Source: Bin87 sp963692995
GTDB taxonomy: Bacteria > Chloroflexota > Dehalococcoidia > Lucifugimonadales > UBA3495
Assembly: GCA_963692995.1 (NCBI GenBank)
Contig: OY843611.1
Location: forward strand, 2,418,001-2,482,000
Direction of reading: 5' to 3'
Length of the DNA: 64,000 nucleotides
In this document: one piece after another, positions 47,189-57,827 of the stretch
How positions within the stretch are numbered: the first letter of the stretch is position 1
Layout: every line of letters starts with the position of its first letter
The notes under the pieces: model-generated
What the model saw: the letters and a program-made list of their open reading frames with translations, nothing else
Database searches by the model: none
Told to the model about the DNA's origin: nothing
Program-made: the position numbers and the translations under genes

Positions 47189-47230
47189 ACGATTGTCTGC
47201 CGGCGCCGGAGTGTGGCACCATGTCTCCCC

Positions 47231-50200
47231 ATGCCCAGCACGTTGTTCAGCCAGTCTTTCCTGGAAGCCGGTTTGCGGGAGACGGCGGAGTACCAGCAGG
47301 TCAGCCCCCAACTCCTCTCGCACTTCGGCCAGGACTTGCGGGGCCCCTATACGTCCTTCGACAGCGCTTTCCAAACCTCCAACGAAGCCCAGATTGAGGA
47401 CGCTCTGATCCGCCCGGTGCTGAACGCCCTGGGCTGGAGTTATCTCGCGCAACAGCCCATTCCGGGCAGCGGCCAGACCCCCGACTATATGCTGTTCGCG
47501 GATGATGACGACCGGGCCGCGTTCACCGGCGACGGCGATATATCCCGGTATCCCCTGGCGCCGGCCGAAGCGAAAGCCTGGGGAACCAATCTGGACCAGC
47601 GGGCCGGCCGCCCCCTCAGCCCCAGCGCGCAGATCCAGGAATACCTGCGCCAATTCTGGCAGTCCACCGGCGGGCGCGTGAAGTGGGGCATCCTAACCAA
47701 CGGCGAAACCTGGCGGCTGTACCGGGCCACCGGGCCGGGGCCGGATGGCCGGTTTCACCAAGCCCAGGACGCCTGGCTTGAACTCAATCTGAAGGAGTGC
47801 GTCAGCGACACCGGCAGGGAGCAGCGCCGTCAGTTCCTGCTTTTCTTCCATCGCAACGCCTTTCGCGTCGGGGATGACGGGTATTGTTTCCTCGACCGGG
47901 CCTTGGCCGGAGCCGCCGACTACGTTCAGACGGTCGTGGATACGTTGACGGACGCCGTGTTTGAAGAAGTCTATCCACAACTCATCAAAGCGTTTTACCA
48001 GGCGGAGCCCGGCGCCAGTCCGGACGACGTGCAGGAGGCGTCGCTCTTCCTGCTCTACCGTCTGCTGTTTCTGATGTACGCCGAAGACCGACGGCTGCTG
48101 CCCACCGAGGACCCGGCCTATTCCACCATCAGCCTGCGCGGTTTGCGTCGGGAAGTCCTGGAGCGGCTGGCGTCCAACCCCGTTTTTCTCAACACCTACA
48201 TTTATTGGCCCCGGCTGCAAGAACTTTTCAGCCGCATTGACACCGGAGAGCCCCTGGCCGGGCTGCCGGCTTACAACGGCGGGCTGTTCAACCCGGCAAA
48301 ACCGGAACTGCTGGCGCGGGTGCGCCTCGCCGACACCAGTGTGGCCAGCATCATCAACAGCTTGGGCGCCGCCGCGGTCAACGGCTCCGCAGAACGGGAG
48401 CCGGTCAACTTCCGCGACCTGGCCGTGGAGCAGTTGGGTACGCTGTACGAACGCCTGTTGGAGCGTCGCCCGGCGCTGCGGGACGGTCAAGTCTCGGCCC
48501 AACTCCAACCCTACGCCCGGAAGGACTCCGGCAGTTACTACACCCCGCCCGAACTGGTGCGGCTCATCGTGGAACAGACCCTGGGGCCATTGGTTGCGGA
48601 ACGCGAGGAACGCTTCCGTCAACTGGCGGCGTTGCTTGGAAGAAAACCCGGGGCGTCGGACCCGCGGGATTTTGATGCGCGCCGCCGCGAGCTGCTGGCC
48701 GCCGACCCGGCCGAGGCCGTCTTGCAGCTCAAGGTCCTGGATCCGGCCATGGGCAGCGGTCATTTCCTGGTGGCTGCCCTGAATTATCTGACCGGCGAAA
48801 TTGACCGGCTGGCCGGCCTGGGCGCTGAGGTCGCCGGCTGGCTGCCCGACGACGCCTCCTATGTATCGCCGCTGGAAACCCGCATCAGCAACATCAGGAA
48901 CGAGATCCGGCGGCAGTCCGCCCAAGGCGGCTGGGAACTCGGCGCCGATACGCTGACCGACCGGGCCATCATCCGCCGCATGGCGCTCAAACGCTGCATC
49001 TACGGCGTTGACCTCAACCCCCTGGCGGTGGAGCTGACCAAGATGTCCCTGTGGCTGCATAGCTTCACCGTGGGCGCGCCCCTGTCCTTCCTGGATCATC
49101 ACCTGCGCTGCGGCGATTCGCTGGTAGGCGGCTGGCTCTCGGAAACCGACGCCGACATTCGCGCCGCCGGCGACGCCTTTTCCGGCTACATCTTCGCCAG
49201 TATGACCGCCGCCGCCGCGGGCAACCACGCCATTGAGCAACTGGGCGACGCTGACATTGCCGAGGTGAAAGAGTCGGAGACCCGGTTCCGCGCTATGCAG
49301 GAAAGCGTTGCTCCGGCGCGCCGGATGCTAAACTTCTTCACCGGCCTGCGCTGGTTGGCCGCCGGGAACAGCAACCGCCCGCTGGCCCTGCGCCAATCCC
49401 GGCAGCTGCGCCGGCAGATCGGCGATGACCACGCCACCGCCGTCCAGTGGTGGCTGCGGCAAGACTACGCTACCCGGCTGAACCTGCTGCAACACGGCCC
49501 CAGCGCCCTTTCCGAGGCCGACCGGCAAACTCCCCACTTCGACTACACCGGGTTCGCCCGTTTCCTGCGGCTGTGGCTGGATATCGAGGAACTGGCACAG
49601 GAGCGTCGGACCTTCCATTGGGAGCTGGACTTTCCCGGCGTGTTTGACGACTGGCAGCCCCGGCGCGGCGGCTTCAACGCCATCATCGGCAACCCGCCCT
49701 GGGAAGTTGTCAAGCTGCAAGAAGTGGAGTGGTTCGCTCCCGCAACCCGCCGGCCCGCCATCGCCACCGCCGCGCCGGCGTCGCGCCGCCGGAACATGAT
49801 CGCCCAGCTGGAGACCGACGGCGACCCGCTATATGACGACTACGCCGGAGCGCTCAATCTGGCCAACACCATGCTCCAGTACGGGCGCGCCAGCGGCGAC
49901 TACCCGCTGCTGGGCGGCGGCGACGCCAACCTCTACCGCCTGTTCGTGGAGCGGGCTACGGCCCTGGCCGACGCCAACGGCATTGTTGGCCTGCTCACGC
50001 CCTCCGGCATCTACGGCGACCGCTCGGCGGCCCAATTCTTCGGCGGCATAGCCGGCGAAAAGCGCTTGCTGGCCCTGTACGACTTTGAAAACCGGCGCGG
50101 CCCGGACGCGGGCCGCTTCTTCCCCGAAGTACACCCACAGTTCAAGTTCTGCACCATGATAATGGGCGGCCCGGCCCGGACTGCCGATGAACTGCCGGCC

Positions 50201-51355
50201 GGTTTCCTGCTCCACGACCCGCCGAATGACACCGAACCGGAACGGCTCATCACGCTGCAAGCCGCCGACTTTGCCCTGGTCAACCCCAAAACCGGCACCG
50301 CGCCCATCTTCCTCAACCGGCGCGACGCCGACATCGTGCTGAACATCTACCGCAACCATCCCGTCTTTGACGCCGAGAACCGCAGCCTTCCCGGACTCCC
50401 CGCTGTCGTTCGTCATGTCGCTTTGGCGCACATGACGAACGACAGCGGAAAATTTTGGACCCGGGAGCAACTGGAAAAGGATGGCTGGTATCCCGTTGCG
50501 CTGAACCGTTGGCGCAAAGGCAGCGCCGAGATGCTGCCCCTGTTTCAAGGGCGAATGATCCACCATTTTGACCACCGCTATAACTCGGTTCAGTTCAACC
50601 CGGAAAACCTCCATAATCCTTACATCAACGTAGCATCTACTGATGAGCAGCATCGCAATCCGCAGTTTTGCGCCAGTCCCCAATACTGGGTTCACGACGG
50701 TTTCGTAAAGGAAAAGTTTGCCGACAATCCACCATACGCCGTCGGGTTCAGGGACATTACCAACGCTACCAATGAGCGGACGATGATAGCGACTGTCGTA
50801 CCGTGGGCAGGATATGGCAATAACATGCCTATATTGGTCTGCAACGATAAAGATACTATAGACGCCTTTAATGACCTCGCTCCGTTGTGGGCGGCAAACT
50901 TCTGCTCGTTTGCGTTCGACTTCGTGGCGCGTCGTAAAATGCAAGGCACGCACATGAATCTGTACATCCTGGAGCAGCTGCCCGTCATCACCCGCGCCGC
51001 CTACGACCGGCGGATTGGCGACACCACCGCCGCTGAGCTAGTGCGCGACCACATGCTGCGGCTGTGCTACACGGCCTGGGACTTGCAGCCCTTCGCCCTG
51101 GCCCAGGGCTATGACGGCGAACCCTTCGGCTGGGACGTGGAGCAGCGCCGCCACCTGCGGGCCCGCCTCGACGCCCTGTATTTTCTGCTCTACGGCCTGG
51201 ACCGGGATGACGCCGCCTACGTCATGGACTCCTTCCCAATCACCCGCCGCAACGACGAAGGGCAGCGCCCCGGCGTCTATGCGACCAAGGAGCTGATCCT
51301 GGGCTACCTGAGCGCGCTGGCGGCCGGGGACACGGAGACGATCATTGCCAGCTGA
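47231..51355 (+). CDS. Type IIG-like restriction-modification fusion (nuclease plus Eco57I-type N6-adenine methylase)
   Basis: 1374 residues from ATG at 47231 (no clear ribosome site; the frame is open further upstream through the repeat). Residues 40-160 form a PD-(D/E)XK-like nuclease: E57, PDY at 84-86, E113-A-K115 and a following Q-x-x-Y helix. A helical spacer follows. The methylase has motif I LDPAMGSGHFLV near 503-514, YGVDLNPLAVELTKMSLWLH, and motif IV IIGNPPWE near 819. The rest, to 1374, holds target recognition and ends in a helical tail. A single chain that could cut and modify DNA. It could instead be a BREX-like PglX relative, but no other BREX genes are seen. Confidence 0.85.
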   Translation: MPSTLFSQSFLEAGLRETAEYQQVSPQLLSHFGQDLRGPYTSFDSAFQTSNEAQIEDALIRPVLNALGWSYLAQQPIPGSGQTPDYMLFADDDDRAAFTGDGDISRYPLAPAEAKAWGTNLDQRAGRPLSPSAQIQEYLRQFWQSTGGRVKWGILTNGETWRLYRATGPGPDGRFHQAQDAWLELNLKECVSDTGREQRRQFLLFFHRNAFRVGDDGYCFLDRALAGAADYVQTVVDTLTDAVFEEVYPQLIKAFYQAEPGASPDDVQEASLFLLYRLLFLMYAEDRRLLPTEDPAYSTISLRGLRREVLERLASNPVFLNTYIYWPRLQELFSRIDTGEPLAGLPAYNGGLFNPAKPELLARVRLADTSVASIINSLGAAAVNGSAEREPVNFRDLAVEQLGTLYERLLERRPALRDGQVSAQLQPYARKDSGSYYTPPELVRLIVEQTLGPLVAEREERFRQLAALLGRKPGASDPRDFDARRRELLAADPAEAVLQLKVLDPAMGSGHFLVAALNYLTGEIDRLAGLGAEVAGWLPDDASYVSPLETRISNIRNEIRRQSAQGGWELGADTLTDRAIIRRMALKRCIYGVDLNPLAVELTKMSLWLHSFTVGAPLSFLDHHLRCGDSLVGGWLSETDADIRAAGDAFSGYIFASMTAAAAGNHAIEQLGDADIAEVKESETRFRAMQESVAPARRMLNFFTGLRWLAAGNSNRPLALRQSRQLRRQIGDDHATAVQWWLRQDYATRLNLLQHGPSALSEADRQTPHFDYTGFARFLRLWLDIEELAQERRTFHWELDFPGVFDDWQPRRGGFNAIIGNPPWEVVKLQEVEWFAPATRRPAIATAAPASRRRNMIAQLETDGDPLYDDYAGALNLANTMLQYGRASGDYPLLGGGDANLYRLFVERATALADANGIVGLLTPSGIYGDRSAAQFFGGIAGEKRLLALYDFENRRGPDAGRFFPEVHPQFKFCTMIMGGPARTADELPAGFLLHDPPNDTEPERLITLQAADFALVNPKTGTAPIFLNRRDADIVLNIYRNHPVFDAENRSLPGLPAVVRHVALAHMTNDSGKFWTREQLEKDGWYPVALNRWRKGSAEMLPLFQGRMIHHFDHRYNSVQFNPENLHNPYINVASTDEQHRNPQFCASPQYWVHDGFVKEKFADNPPYAVGFRDITNATNERTMIATVVPWAGYGNNMPILVCNDKDTIDAFNDLAPLWAANFCSFAFDFVARRKMQGTHMNLYILEQLPVITRAAYDRRIGDTTAAELVRDHMLRLCYTAWDLQPFALAQGYDGEPFGWDVEQRRHLRARLDALYFLLYGLDRDDAAYVMDSFPITRRNDEGQRPGVYATKELILGYLSALAAGDTETIIAS

Positions 51356-51432
51356 GCCGGGCCGGCGGCGCTTAATTGTAATCAGCAGCGCCGGCAAGTT
51401 AGAATTGCCAGGGGCTGCTTACAGGCTGAAAA

Positions 51433-51607
51433 TCACACCGTCGTTCCAGCGCAAGCAGGAACCCGGAAGTGCCGATACAACAGGAACGCCGGCCTTGTTT
51501 TGTACTTGCTGGATTCCCGCGAAAGCGGGAATGACCGGGTTTGCCAGCGGGAATTACCGGGTTTGCCAACACGCCCTAACCTGCCAAAACAGTAGGAGCA
51601 GCCTCAA
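51433..51607. repeat. Spacer repeat copy 1 with palindromic units
   Basis: Contains the caccgtcgttcc...ggaacccggaa repeat (51433-51470), then caggaacgccggccttgttt with the hairpin 51510-51534, then GGGAATgACCGGGTTTGCCA units and the ribosome-site leader of the next gene. Copies 2 and 3 lie at about 51987-52137 and 52517-52626. Confidence 0.8.
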
Positions 51608-51967
51608 GTGACCACCCAGCAGTATCAACAGGCCAGCGAGCGTTTTCTGGCGCAGGCCCGACAGGAACTGGCCGCCGGCGATTTGCCCCAAGCCTCCGAA
51701 AAGGGATGGGGCGCCACCACCCAGATGCTTAAGGCAATCGCCGAACAGCGCGGCTGGGAACACAACCGGCACCGGCATTACCACCAAGCAGCCAACCGGC
51801 TGCGCGCCGAAACCGGCGACGGCGACATCCGCCGCTTGTTCAACTCCGCAAGCGCGCTCCACGAGAACTTTTACGAGAACGATATGGACGCCGATTTGGT
51901 GTCCGAAAGTCTCGACGACGTAGCGGCCTTGCTGGACAAGCTCAGCCGGCTGCTGATCCGCCGATAG
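51608..51967 (+). CDS. PaREP1/HEPN-like small protein, copy 1
   Basis: 119 residues from GTG at 51608, with AGGAG nine bases upstream. Helical throughout: ASERFLAQARQELAAGDLPQ, ASEKGWGATTQMLKAIAEQR, HRHYHQAANRLRAETGDGD, and HENFYENDMDADLVSESLDD. This matches the PaREP1/HEPN-like pattern (GD-x-x-Q-A-x-E-K), found in archaea and some bacteria, often next to defence or toxin genes. No R-x4-6-H RNase motif of active HEPN proteins is sure, though R54-H-R-H56 and nearby H57/H59 residues occur. Function is unknown. It is 252 bases from the restriction-methylase. Confidence 0.7.
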   Translation: MTTQQYQQASERFLAQARQELAAGDLPQASEKGWGATTQMLKAIAEQRGWEHNRHRHYHQAANRLRAETGDGDIRRLFNSASALHENFYENDMDADLVSESLDDVAALLDKLSRLLIRR

Positions 51968-51986
51968 CCACCCACGCAACAAATCC

Positions 51987-52137
51987 AACAGGAACGCCGG
52001 CCTTGTTTTGCACTTGCTGGATTCCCGCTTTCGCGGGAATGACCGGGTTGGTCAGCGGGAATGACCGGGTTTGCCAGCGGGAATGACCGGGTTTGCCAAC
52101 ACGCCCTAATCTGCCAAAACAGTAGGAGCAGCCTCAA
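51987..52137. repeat. Spacer repeat copy 2
   Basis: Near-identical to 51480-51607, with one extra GGGAATGACCGGGTTTGCCAGC unit. Together with the neighbouring gene copy it makes a 530-base duplication unit. Confidence 0.85.
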
Positions 52138-52497
52138 GTGACCACCCAGCAGTATCAGCAGGTCGGCGAGCATTTTCTGGCGCAGGCCCGACAGGAACTG
52201 GCCGCCGGCGATTTGCCCCAAGCCTCCGAAAAGGGATGGGGCGCCACCACCCAGATGCTCAAGGCAATCGCCGAACAGCGCGGTTGGGAACACAACCGGC
52301 ACCGGCATTACCACCAAGCCGCCAACCGGCTGCGCGCCGAAACCGGCGACGGCGACATCCACCGCCTATTTGCCGTCGCCAGCGCGCTCCACGAGAACTT
52401 TTACGAGAACGATATGGACGCCGATTTGGTGTCCGAAAGTATCGACGACGTAGCGGCCCTGCTGGACAAGCTCAGCCGGCTGCTGATCCGTCGATAG
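52138..52497 (+). CDS. PaREP1/HEPN-like small protein, copy 2
   Basis: 119 residues from GTG at 52138, exactly 530 bases after copy 1. The two proteins differ only at about eight positions: ASERF against VGEHF, DIRRLFNSAS against DIHRLFAVAS, and SLDD against SIDD. Upstream ribosome site and promoter-proximal bases are identical. The pattern is a recent tandem duplication with retained reading frames, so both are likely expressed. Function unknown. Confidence 0.7.
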   Translation: MTTQQYQQVGEHFLAQARQELAAGDLPQASEKGWGATTQMLKAIAEQRGWEHNRHRHYHQAANRLRAETGDGDIHRLFAVASALHENFYENDMDADLVSESIDDVAALLDKLSRLLIRR

Positions 52498-52516
52498 CCA
52501 CCCAGGCAACAAATCC

Positions 52517-52626
52517 AACAGGAACGCCGGCCTTGTTTTGTACTTGCTGGATTCCCGCTTTCGCGGGAATGACGGGGTTGGTCAGCGGGAATGACCGGGT
52601 TTGCCAGCGGGAATGACCGGGTTTGT
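52517..52626. repeat. Spacer repeat copy 3
   Basis: Copy of the hairpin-bearing spacer after the second gene copy, with the same caggaacgccgg...gggaatgac elements. Completes a spacer-gene-spacer-gene-spacer arrangement. Confidence 0.8.
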
Positions 52627-52678
52627 TGACACGGCCTGGCATAATCAGCCGGCAAGTCCCAATCGACAGGAGGCAGCA

Positions 52679-54046
52679 ATGGACACCACTAAGCGTATTG
52701 CCGAATACGTCACCGCCACCGATATTGAGGACTTCCCGCCCGACGCCATTGCGGCGGCCCGGGGAGCGATCATGGACTGTCTGGCGTGCATGCTGGCCGG
52801 CTCCCGGGAAGCCCTGTCGGACATTCTCTGCCGCTACGTTGCCGGCGAGAGCGCCGCTCCCGTCGCCAGCGTGGTAGGCCGGGGATTCCGGACCTCGGCG
52901 GCCCACGCCGCCCTGGTCAACGGGGCCATGGCCCACGCGCTGGACTACGATGACATTACCCAGATTACCAAGACGCACCCCACCGCCGTTCTGCTGCCGG
53001 CGGCATTGGCCGTGGCCGAAGAGACCGGCGCTTCCGGCAAAGACCTGCTGCTGGGCTATATGACCGGGTTCGAGGTGGCCTGCGCCGTGGGCGAGGCCCT
53101 GAGCGAAGCCTATTACGATGACCTGGGCTGGCATCCTACCGGCCCCCTGGGCGCCGTCGGATCGGCGGCCGCCGCCAGCCGGATCATGTCGCTGGACCCG
53201 GAACAGACGGCCATGGCCATCTCCCTGGCCGCGTCCCAGGCATCGGGGCTGCGCCAGAACTTCGGCACCATGACCAAGCCGTTCCACGCCGGAGACGCCG
53301 CCCGGGCCGGCGTCGTATCGGCCAAGTTGGTCCGCGACGGTTTCACGGCCAGCGAAGACGCCCTGGAAGGACGGTTCGGGTTCATCCGGGCTTTCTCCGG
53401 CGGCCAGGGTTTCGACAGCCAGCAAGTCGCGGCAAACTTGGGCAACAAGCTATATCTCGTGGAATCCGGCATCGAGATCAAGAAATACCCCTGCTGCGGC
53501 AGCGCTCACCTGGCGCTGGATGCCACCTTCGACCTGCTGTCCCAGTCCGCCATTGACCCGGCGGCGGTGGAGCGGATCGACGTAATGGTGGACTTCGATC
53601 CACCACGCTCGCTGATCCACGCGCGCCCGGTATCGTCGTTGGAGGGCAAGTTCAGCATGCAGTATTGCCTGGCGGCCGCCTTGCTGGACCGACGGGTCGG
53701 GCTACAGTCCTTCACCAACGAGCGGGTGATGCGTCCCGAAGCCCAGGCCATGATCCCGCGCATCGAGATGCGCCGCATCCCGGGCAACGAGGGCCAACCC
53801 AGCTGGACCGAAGGCTACCACCAGGTTGACGTCCGGCTGAAGGACGGCAGCATCCTTCGGCAGCAGGCGCGCCGCGCCGATAGCGGAGCCCTGCGTGGCG
53901 TGACGATGGAGGATATCCGCGAGAAATTCCGGGACTGCTCCGCCCAGCTGCTGTCGGAAGCGGCGACGGCGGAAGTCCTGTCCCGCCTGGAACTGCTGGA
54001 GGAAGGGGAACCGGTCAGCGGCCTGGCCGACCTGCTCCGAACCTGA
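52679..54046 (+). CDS. MmgE/PrpD family protein
   Basis: 455 residues from ATG at 52679, five bases after AGGAGG. The MmgE/PrpD fold is shown by FPPDAIAAARGAIMDCLACM, HAALVNGAMAHALDYDDITQ, THPTAVLLPAALAVAEETGA, GWHPTGPLGAVGSAAAASRI, NFGTMTKPFHAGDAARAGVV and KKYPCCGSAHLALDATFDL. Members dehydrate 2-methylcitrate or related hydroxy-tricarboxylates (PrpD) or similar acids. No prpB or prpC is adjacent, so another substrate is possible. It starts right after the repeat cluster. Confidence 0.93.
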   Translation: MDTTKRIAEYVTATDIEDFPPDAIAAARGAIMDCLACMLAGSREALSDILCRYVAGESAAPVASVVGRGFRTSAAHAALVNGAMAHALDYDDITQITKTHPTAVLLPAALAVAEETGASGKDLLLGYMTGFEVACAVGEALSEAYYDDLGWHPTGPLGAVGSAAAASRIMSLDPEQTAMAISLAASQASGLRQNFGTMTKPFHAGDAARAGVVSAKLVRDGFTASEDALEGRFGFIRAFSGGQGFDSQQVAANLGNKLYLVESGIEIKKYPCCGSAHLALDATFDLLSQSAIDPAAVERIDVMVDFDPPRSLIHARPVSSLEGKFSMQYCLAAALLDRRVGLQSFTNERVMRPEAQAMIPRIEMRRIPGNEGQPSWTEGYHQVDVRLKDGSILRQQARRADSGALRGVTMEDIREKFRDCSAQLLSEAATAEVLSRLELLEEGEPVSGLADLLRT

Positions 54047-54055
54047 AAAAGTTTC

Positions 54056-54577
54056 ATGTACCAGGCCGCGGTTTTCATCCACCTGGCTTCGGCGATTATC
54101 TGGATTGGCGGGAGCCTGTTTCTGGCGCTGGCGCTGATGCCGGTGATGCGGCGCTTTGCGCCGGCGCCGGGGCAGCCGTCGGTGTTGCCGCCGGATCTGC
54201 TGGGCATGGTGGCGCGGCGGTTTCGCGTGATTTCGTGGATCTGCATTGCGCTGCTGGTCGCCAGCGGGCTGTACATCCTGCCCACCCGGTACGGGATCGG
54301 GTTCGCGGAATTCTTCAGCCTGGGCGGGCATTTCGTCGCGGTGTTGCAAGTCAAGGTGGCCCTGGTGGTTATCGTGATATGGCTCAGCGCCGTACATGAT
54401 TTCATCATCGGCCCTTACGTCAGCCGACTCATCGAGGCGATGCGAGCCGGAGCGGAGCCACCGGGCTACCTGCCGGCTTTGCGTCGCGCCGTCGTCTGGA
54501 TTGCCCGCATCAACGTGCTGCTCACCATTCTGGTGGTGGTCGTGGCAGTAACCATGACCCGGGGCGCCCCCGTCTGA
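54056..54577 (+). CDS. Small integral membrane protein (CopD/DUF2269-like)
   Basis: 173 residues with four predicted membrane spans: about 5-28 (FIHLASAIIWIGGSLFLALA), 60-80, 93-113, and 145-165. The HLxxAIxWIGG opening with its histidine resembles CopD-like and DUF2269-like heme or copper-related proteins. It starts nine bases after the MmgE/PrpD stop and ends 15 bases before the molybdopterin-fold gene, so it probably forms a unit with the latter. Function not known. Confidence 0.7.
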   Translation: MYQAAVFIHLASAIIWIGGSLFLALALMPVMRRFAPAPGQPSVLPPDLLGMVARRFRVISWICIALLVASGLYILPTRYGIGFAEFFSLGGHFVAVLQVKVALVVIVIWLSAVHDFIIGPYVSRLIEAMRAGAEPPGYLPALRRAVVWIARINVLLTILVVVVAVTMTRGAPV

Positions 54578-54592
54578 AACCGGAGGAAGATT

Positions 54593-55103
54593 ATGTCTGC
54601 AAGCAACCCTGGCCCAATCTACGATACGCTGCCGGTCTTCGACCATCATCACGGCCGGCCCGACCGCTGGCCCGGCCTGCGGGTGGAGGGGATGGTACAG
54701 CGTCCTGCCGTATTCACGGCGGAGCAATTGACCGAGCTGACGCGGCAAGCATTGACTGACGATTTCCGTTGCACTGAAGGGTGGACTGTCCTCGATCAAG
54801 AATGGGAAGGCGTCCCACTGTCCGCCCTGCTGGACATGGCTGACCCGCTGCCCGGCGCGCGCTACGCCGCCATATCCGCCGCCGATTTCACCGTGGCCAT
54901 TGCGCTGGACGACGCGGCTGCCGTGCTGCTGGCGACGCGCCTCAACGGAGCCGACCTTCCTGAAGAGCACGGCGGCCCCTGCCGGCTGGTCAGCGCCGGC
55001 CAAGCCTGTTACGCCAGCGTCAAGTGGGTGGATTCCATCCGCCTGACCGAACAGCGGCCGGTGGAAACGGCCCGGGCCCTCGCCATGGCGCGCAACGCCG
55101 GCG

Positions 55104-55123
<20 letters not shown>
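54593..55123 (+). CDS. Molybdopterin-dependent oxidoreductase-fold protein (small, sulfite oxidase-like)
   Basis: 176 residues; ATG at 54593 has GGAGG six bases upstream. The sulfite-oxidase (Oxidored_molyb) fold is indicated by LRVEGMVQRPAVFTAEQLTE, the molybdenum ligand C60 in FRCTEGWTVLDQEWEGVPLS, LLATRLNGADLPEEHGGPCRLVS, and VKWVDSIRLTEQRP. It lacks a twin-arginine or Sec signal and is far shorter than YedY, so it is a minimal cytosolic domain. It converges on the response regulator gene with a 20-base overlap. Confidence 0.8.
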
Positions 55124-55825
<702 letters not shown>

Positions 55826-55829
<4 letters not shown>

Positions 55830-57472
55830 TCCGGCCGCTCCGTTCCGTTGGGCAGCTCCGTTCCGTTGGGGGAATCGGTTCCGTTGGGGAAGGACAGGGT
55901 AAAGGCCGAACCTTCTCCCGGCGCGCTGGCCACGGCAATGTCGCCGTGATGGGCCCTCATAATCGCCTCGCAGATGTAGAGGCCCAGCCCCATGCCACGG
56001 GAATGGGCCAGGACCGGGTCCTGGGAGCGGTGAAACCGCTCGAAGATGCGACGGGTTTCCCAGCGGGGCACGCCGATCCCAACATCGGTCACGGTCACGG
56101 TTACTCTGCCGTCGTCGCGCTGACGCCCGGATACCGTAACCGGGCCGCCACCGGGAGAATACTTCACCGCGTTGTCCACCAGGTTCACCAGGGTTTCTTC
56201 AAGCAGCGCCGGGTCTCCGGGCACCGGCGGCAGGTCGTCCGGGAACGCCACCAGGAATTGATGCTTGCCGGAAGTGGTGAGCATACGCCCCACCACCTTG
56301 TGCGCCACCGCAGCCAGGTTCACCGGTTCCACATTGATGGGCAGGGCGCCGGTCTCCAATCGGGACGCCAGCAGCAGCCGGTTCATGAGCTGGCTCATGT
56401 GGTCGGTTTCTTCCTCAATAGCCTCGAAACTGCGGCGCAGGGTTTCGGCGTCCCATTCCGCGTCGGGGCGGGAAAGGGTGTTAGTGTAGCCCTTGATGAT
56501 GGCCAGGGGCGTTTGCAATTGGTGGCCCAGCATCGACAGGAAGGTGGAGCGCATCTCCTCCATCTCTCGAACCCGCGTCATGTCCCGGACGTTGACCACA
56601 GCATTCAACGGCGCCATTTCCGGCGACCGCACCACCGAGTACACCAGCGCCACTTCGGTACGCCGGCCGATGCGGGAGCGTACCGTGGCGGCCAGCTCCG
56701 TCACGTTGCCGGCTCCCGCAACACCATCTCCGGAGGGTGCGGCATTCAGCATGGGACACCGTCCGGGACAAAGCGGCCGGCCGTCCCGGTCGCGCCAATC
56801 CAGGGCCACCGCGCAGGGCAATCCCAGCAACTCCTCGCCGGGCCGGCCCAGCAGCCGCTCCATGGCCGGGTTCACGCTGACGATGCGACGCACCGCGTCC
56901 ACGGTATAAATGCCGTCGGCGCTGCCCTCCAGAATCGACTCTACGCGCTGCTTTTCCTGGCTCAGCAGGTGGGCCAGCCGGGCGGACTGGACGGCGATGG
57001 CGGCCTGTTCGGCGAAGGCCGCCAAGACCGGCGGATCCAGTTGGGAGAAGTTGGCGGCATCCGGGGAGCGCAGTACGAAAATCAGGCCCACGTTTTCGTC
57101 GGCGGTATGAAGCGGTACCGCCATTACCGGATTCTGCGTATCCCCGGTGGTAAAAACCGGGAGCGCAGACTGCGTCAACAGTGCGGAGAGCAGGGCGAAG
57201 GGCTCGCGGCTCAGCGCCAAGTCGGGTATGGCCTCGTTAAGCAGCGGACGGATCCGGGCGATCTGCGCGCTATCCAGCCCGTAGGCTCCGGTGACCACGA
57301 AACGGCGCACCGCGTCATCCCAGGTGGCGACCACCGCCGCGCTGCCGCCCAACGCGCGTACCGCGTTGCGCAGTATGTTCTCCAGCTCGGGCTGTAGTTC
57401 GACGGTGTCGTCGCCGAAGGGGCCCGAGCCGAAGGGGCCCGATGGGTTTGCGATGGAATAGCGATTGACCAT
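55826..57472 (-). CDS. Sensor histidine kinase (GAF-PAS-HisKA-HATPase_c)
   Basis: 548 residues; ATG at 57472 has GGAG nine bases upstream. No membrane span is seen, so the sensor is cytosolic. A GAF domain at about 30-170, a PAS domain at about 175-300 with cysteines C220, C235 and C239 (PLCPGRCPML), the HisKA helix with phospho-site H317 in SMLGHQLQTPLAIIKGYTN, and the ATP site LVNLVDNAVKYSPGG, GIGVPRWETRRIF, GMGLGLYICEAI. N- and C-termini carry short tandem repeats (SGPFGSGPFG; three PNGT units). Cognate to the regulator downstream. Confidence 0.95.
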
Positions 57473-57615
57473 GCCCGACCGCTCCAGCCGAAATGCGCCG
57501 GTGGATTTTCAACGCAATTTTAACATTAAGGCCATTGGAAAACGGTCATCGTACGACGAAAATGGATGATAACTTGCCCGGCCAGCAGCCGGCTGACCGA
57601 CGCCAGGAGGTTCAA

Positions 57616-57801
57616 ATGCCCAGGTACGTCTATCGGTGTACTGACTGCGATCACGAGTATAACCGGCGCCAGAGCTTCGGCGCCGCTTCCGAAGGGGAAT
57701 GCCCCGAATGCTCGGGCGTCACCCGCCGGGTGTTCCACCCCGTGCCGGTCATCTACAAGGGTTCCGGTTTCTACACCACGGACTACGCCCGCAAAAAGTA
57801 A
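57616..57801 (+). CDS. FmdB family zinc ribbon protein
   Basis: 61 residues from ATG at 57616, after AGGAGG; an upstream open frame lacks a site. Zinc ribbon C8/C11 and C29/C32 (YRCTDCDHEYNRRQSF; GECPECSGVTRRVF) is followed by GSGFYTTDYARKK, the hallmark of FmdB-like proteins. Function is unknown. A hairpin (ttcccgc-acc-gcggggaa) follows at about 57802-57820. groES lies 81 bases downstream. Confidence 0.9.
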   Translation: MPRYVYRCTDCDHEYNRRQSFGAASEGECPECSGVTRRVFHPVPVIYKGSGFYTTDYARKK

Positions 57802-57827
57802 TTCCCGCACCGCGGGGAAACTTGGCT

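Noticed and set aside
45359..47230. A 1998-residue plus-strand frame running into the restriction-methylase
   Set aside because: The first 620 residues are antisense to the SirB1-like, zinc-ribbon and SDR genes and to the repeat. Coding evidence begins at 47231.
47231..51355. BREX PglX assignment for the large methylase
   Set aside because: The methylase core would fit, but there is an N-terminal PD-(D/E)XK-like domain and no other BREX gene in the window.
51433..52626. CRISPR array
   Set aside because: The repeats are palindromic and spaced by whole genes or unlike gaps, not by regular 30-40-base spacers, and no cas gene is seen.
55946..57397. Plus-strand frame of 483 residues
   Set aside because: Antisense shadow of the histidine kinase gene.
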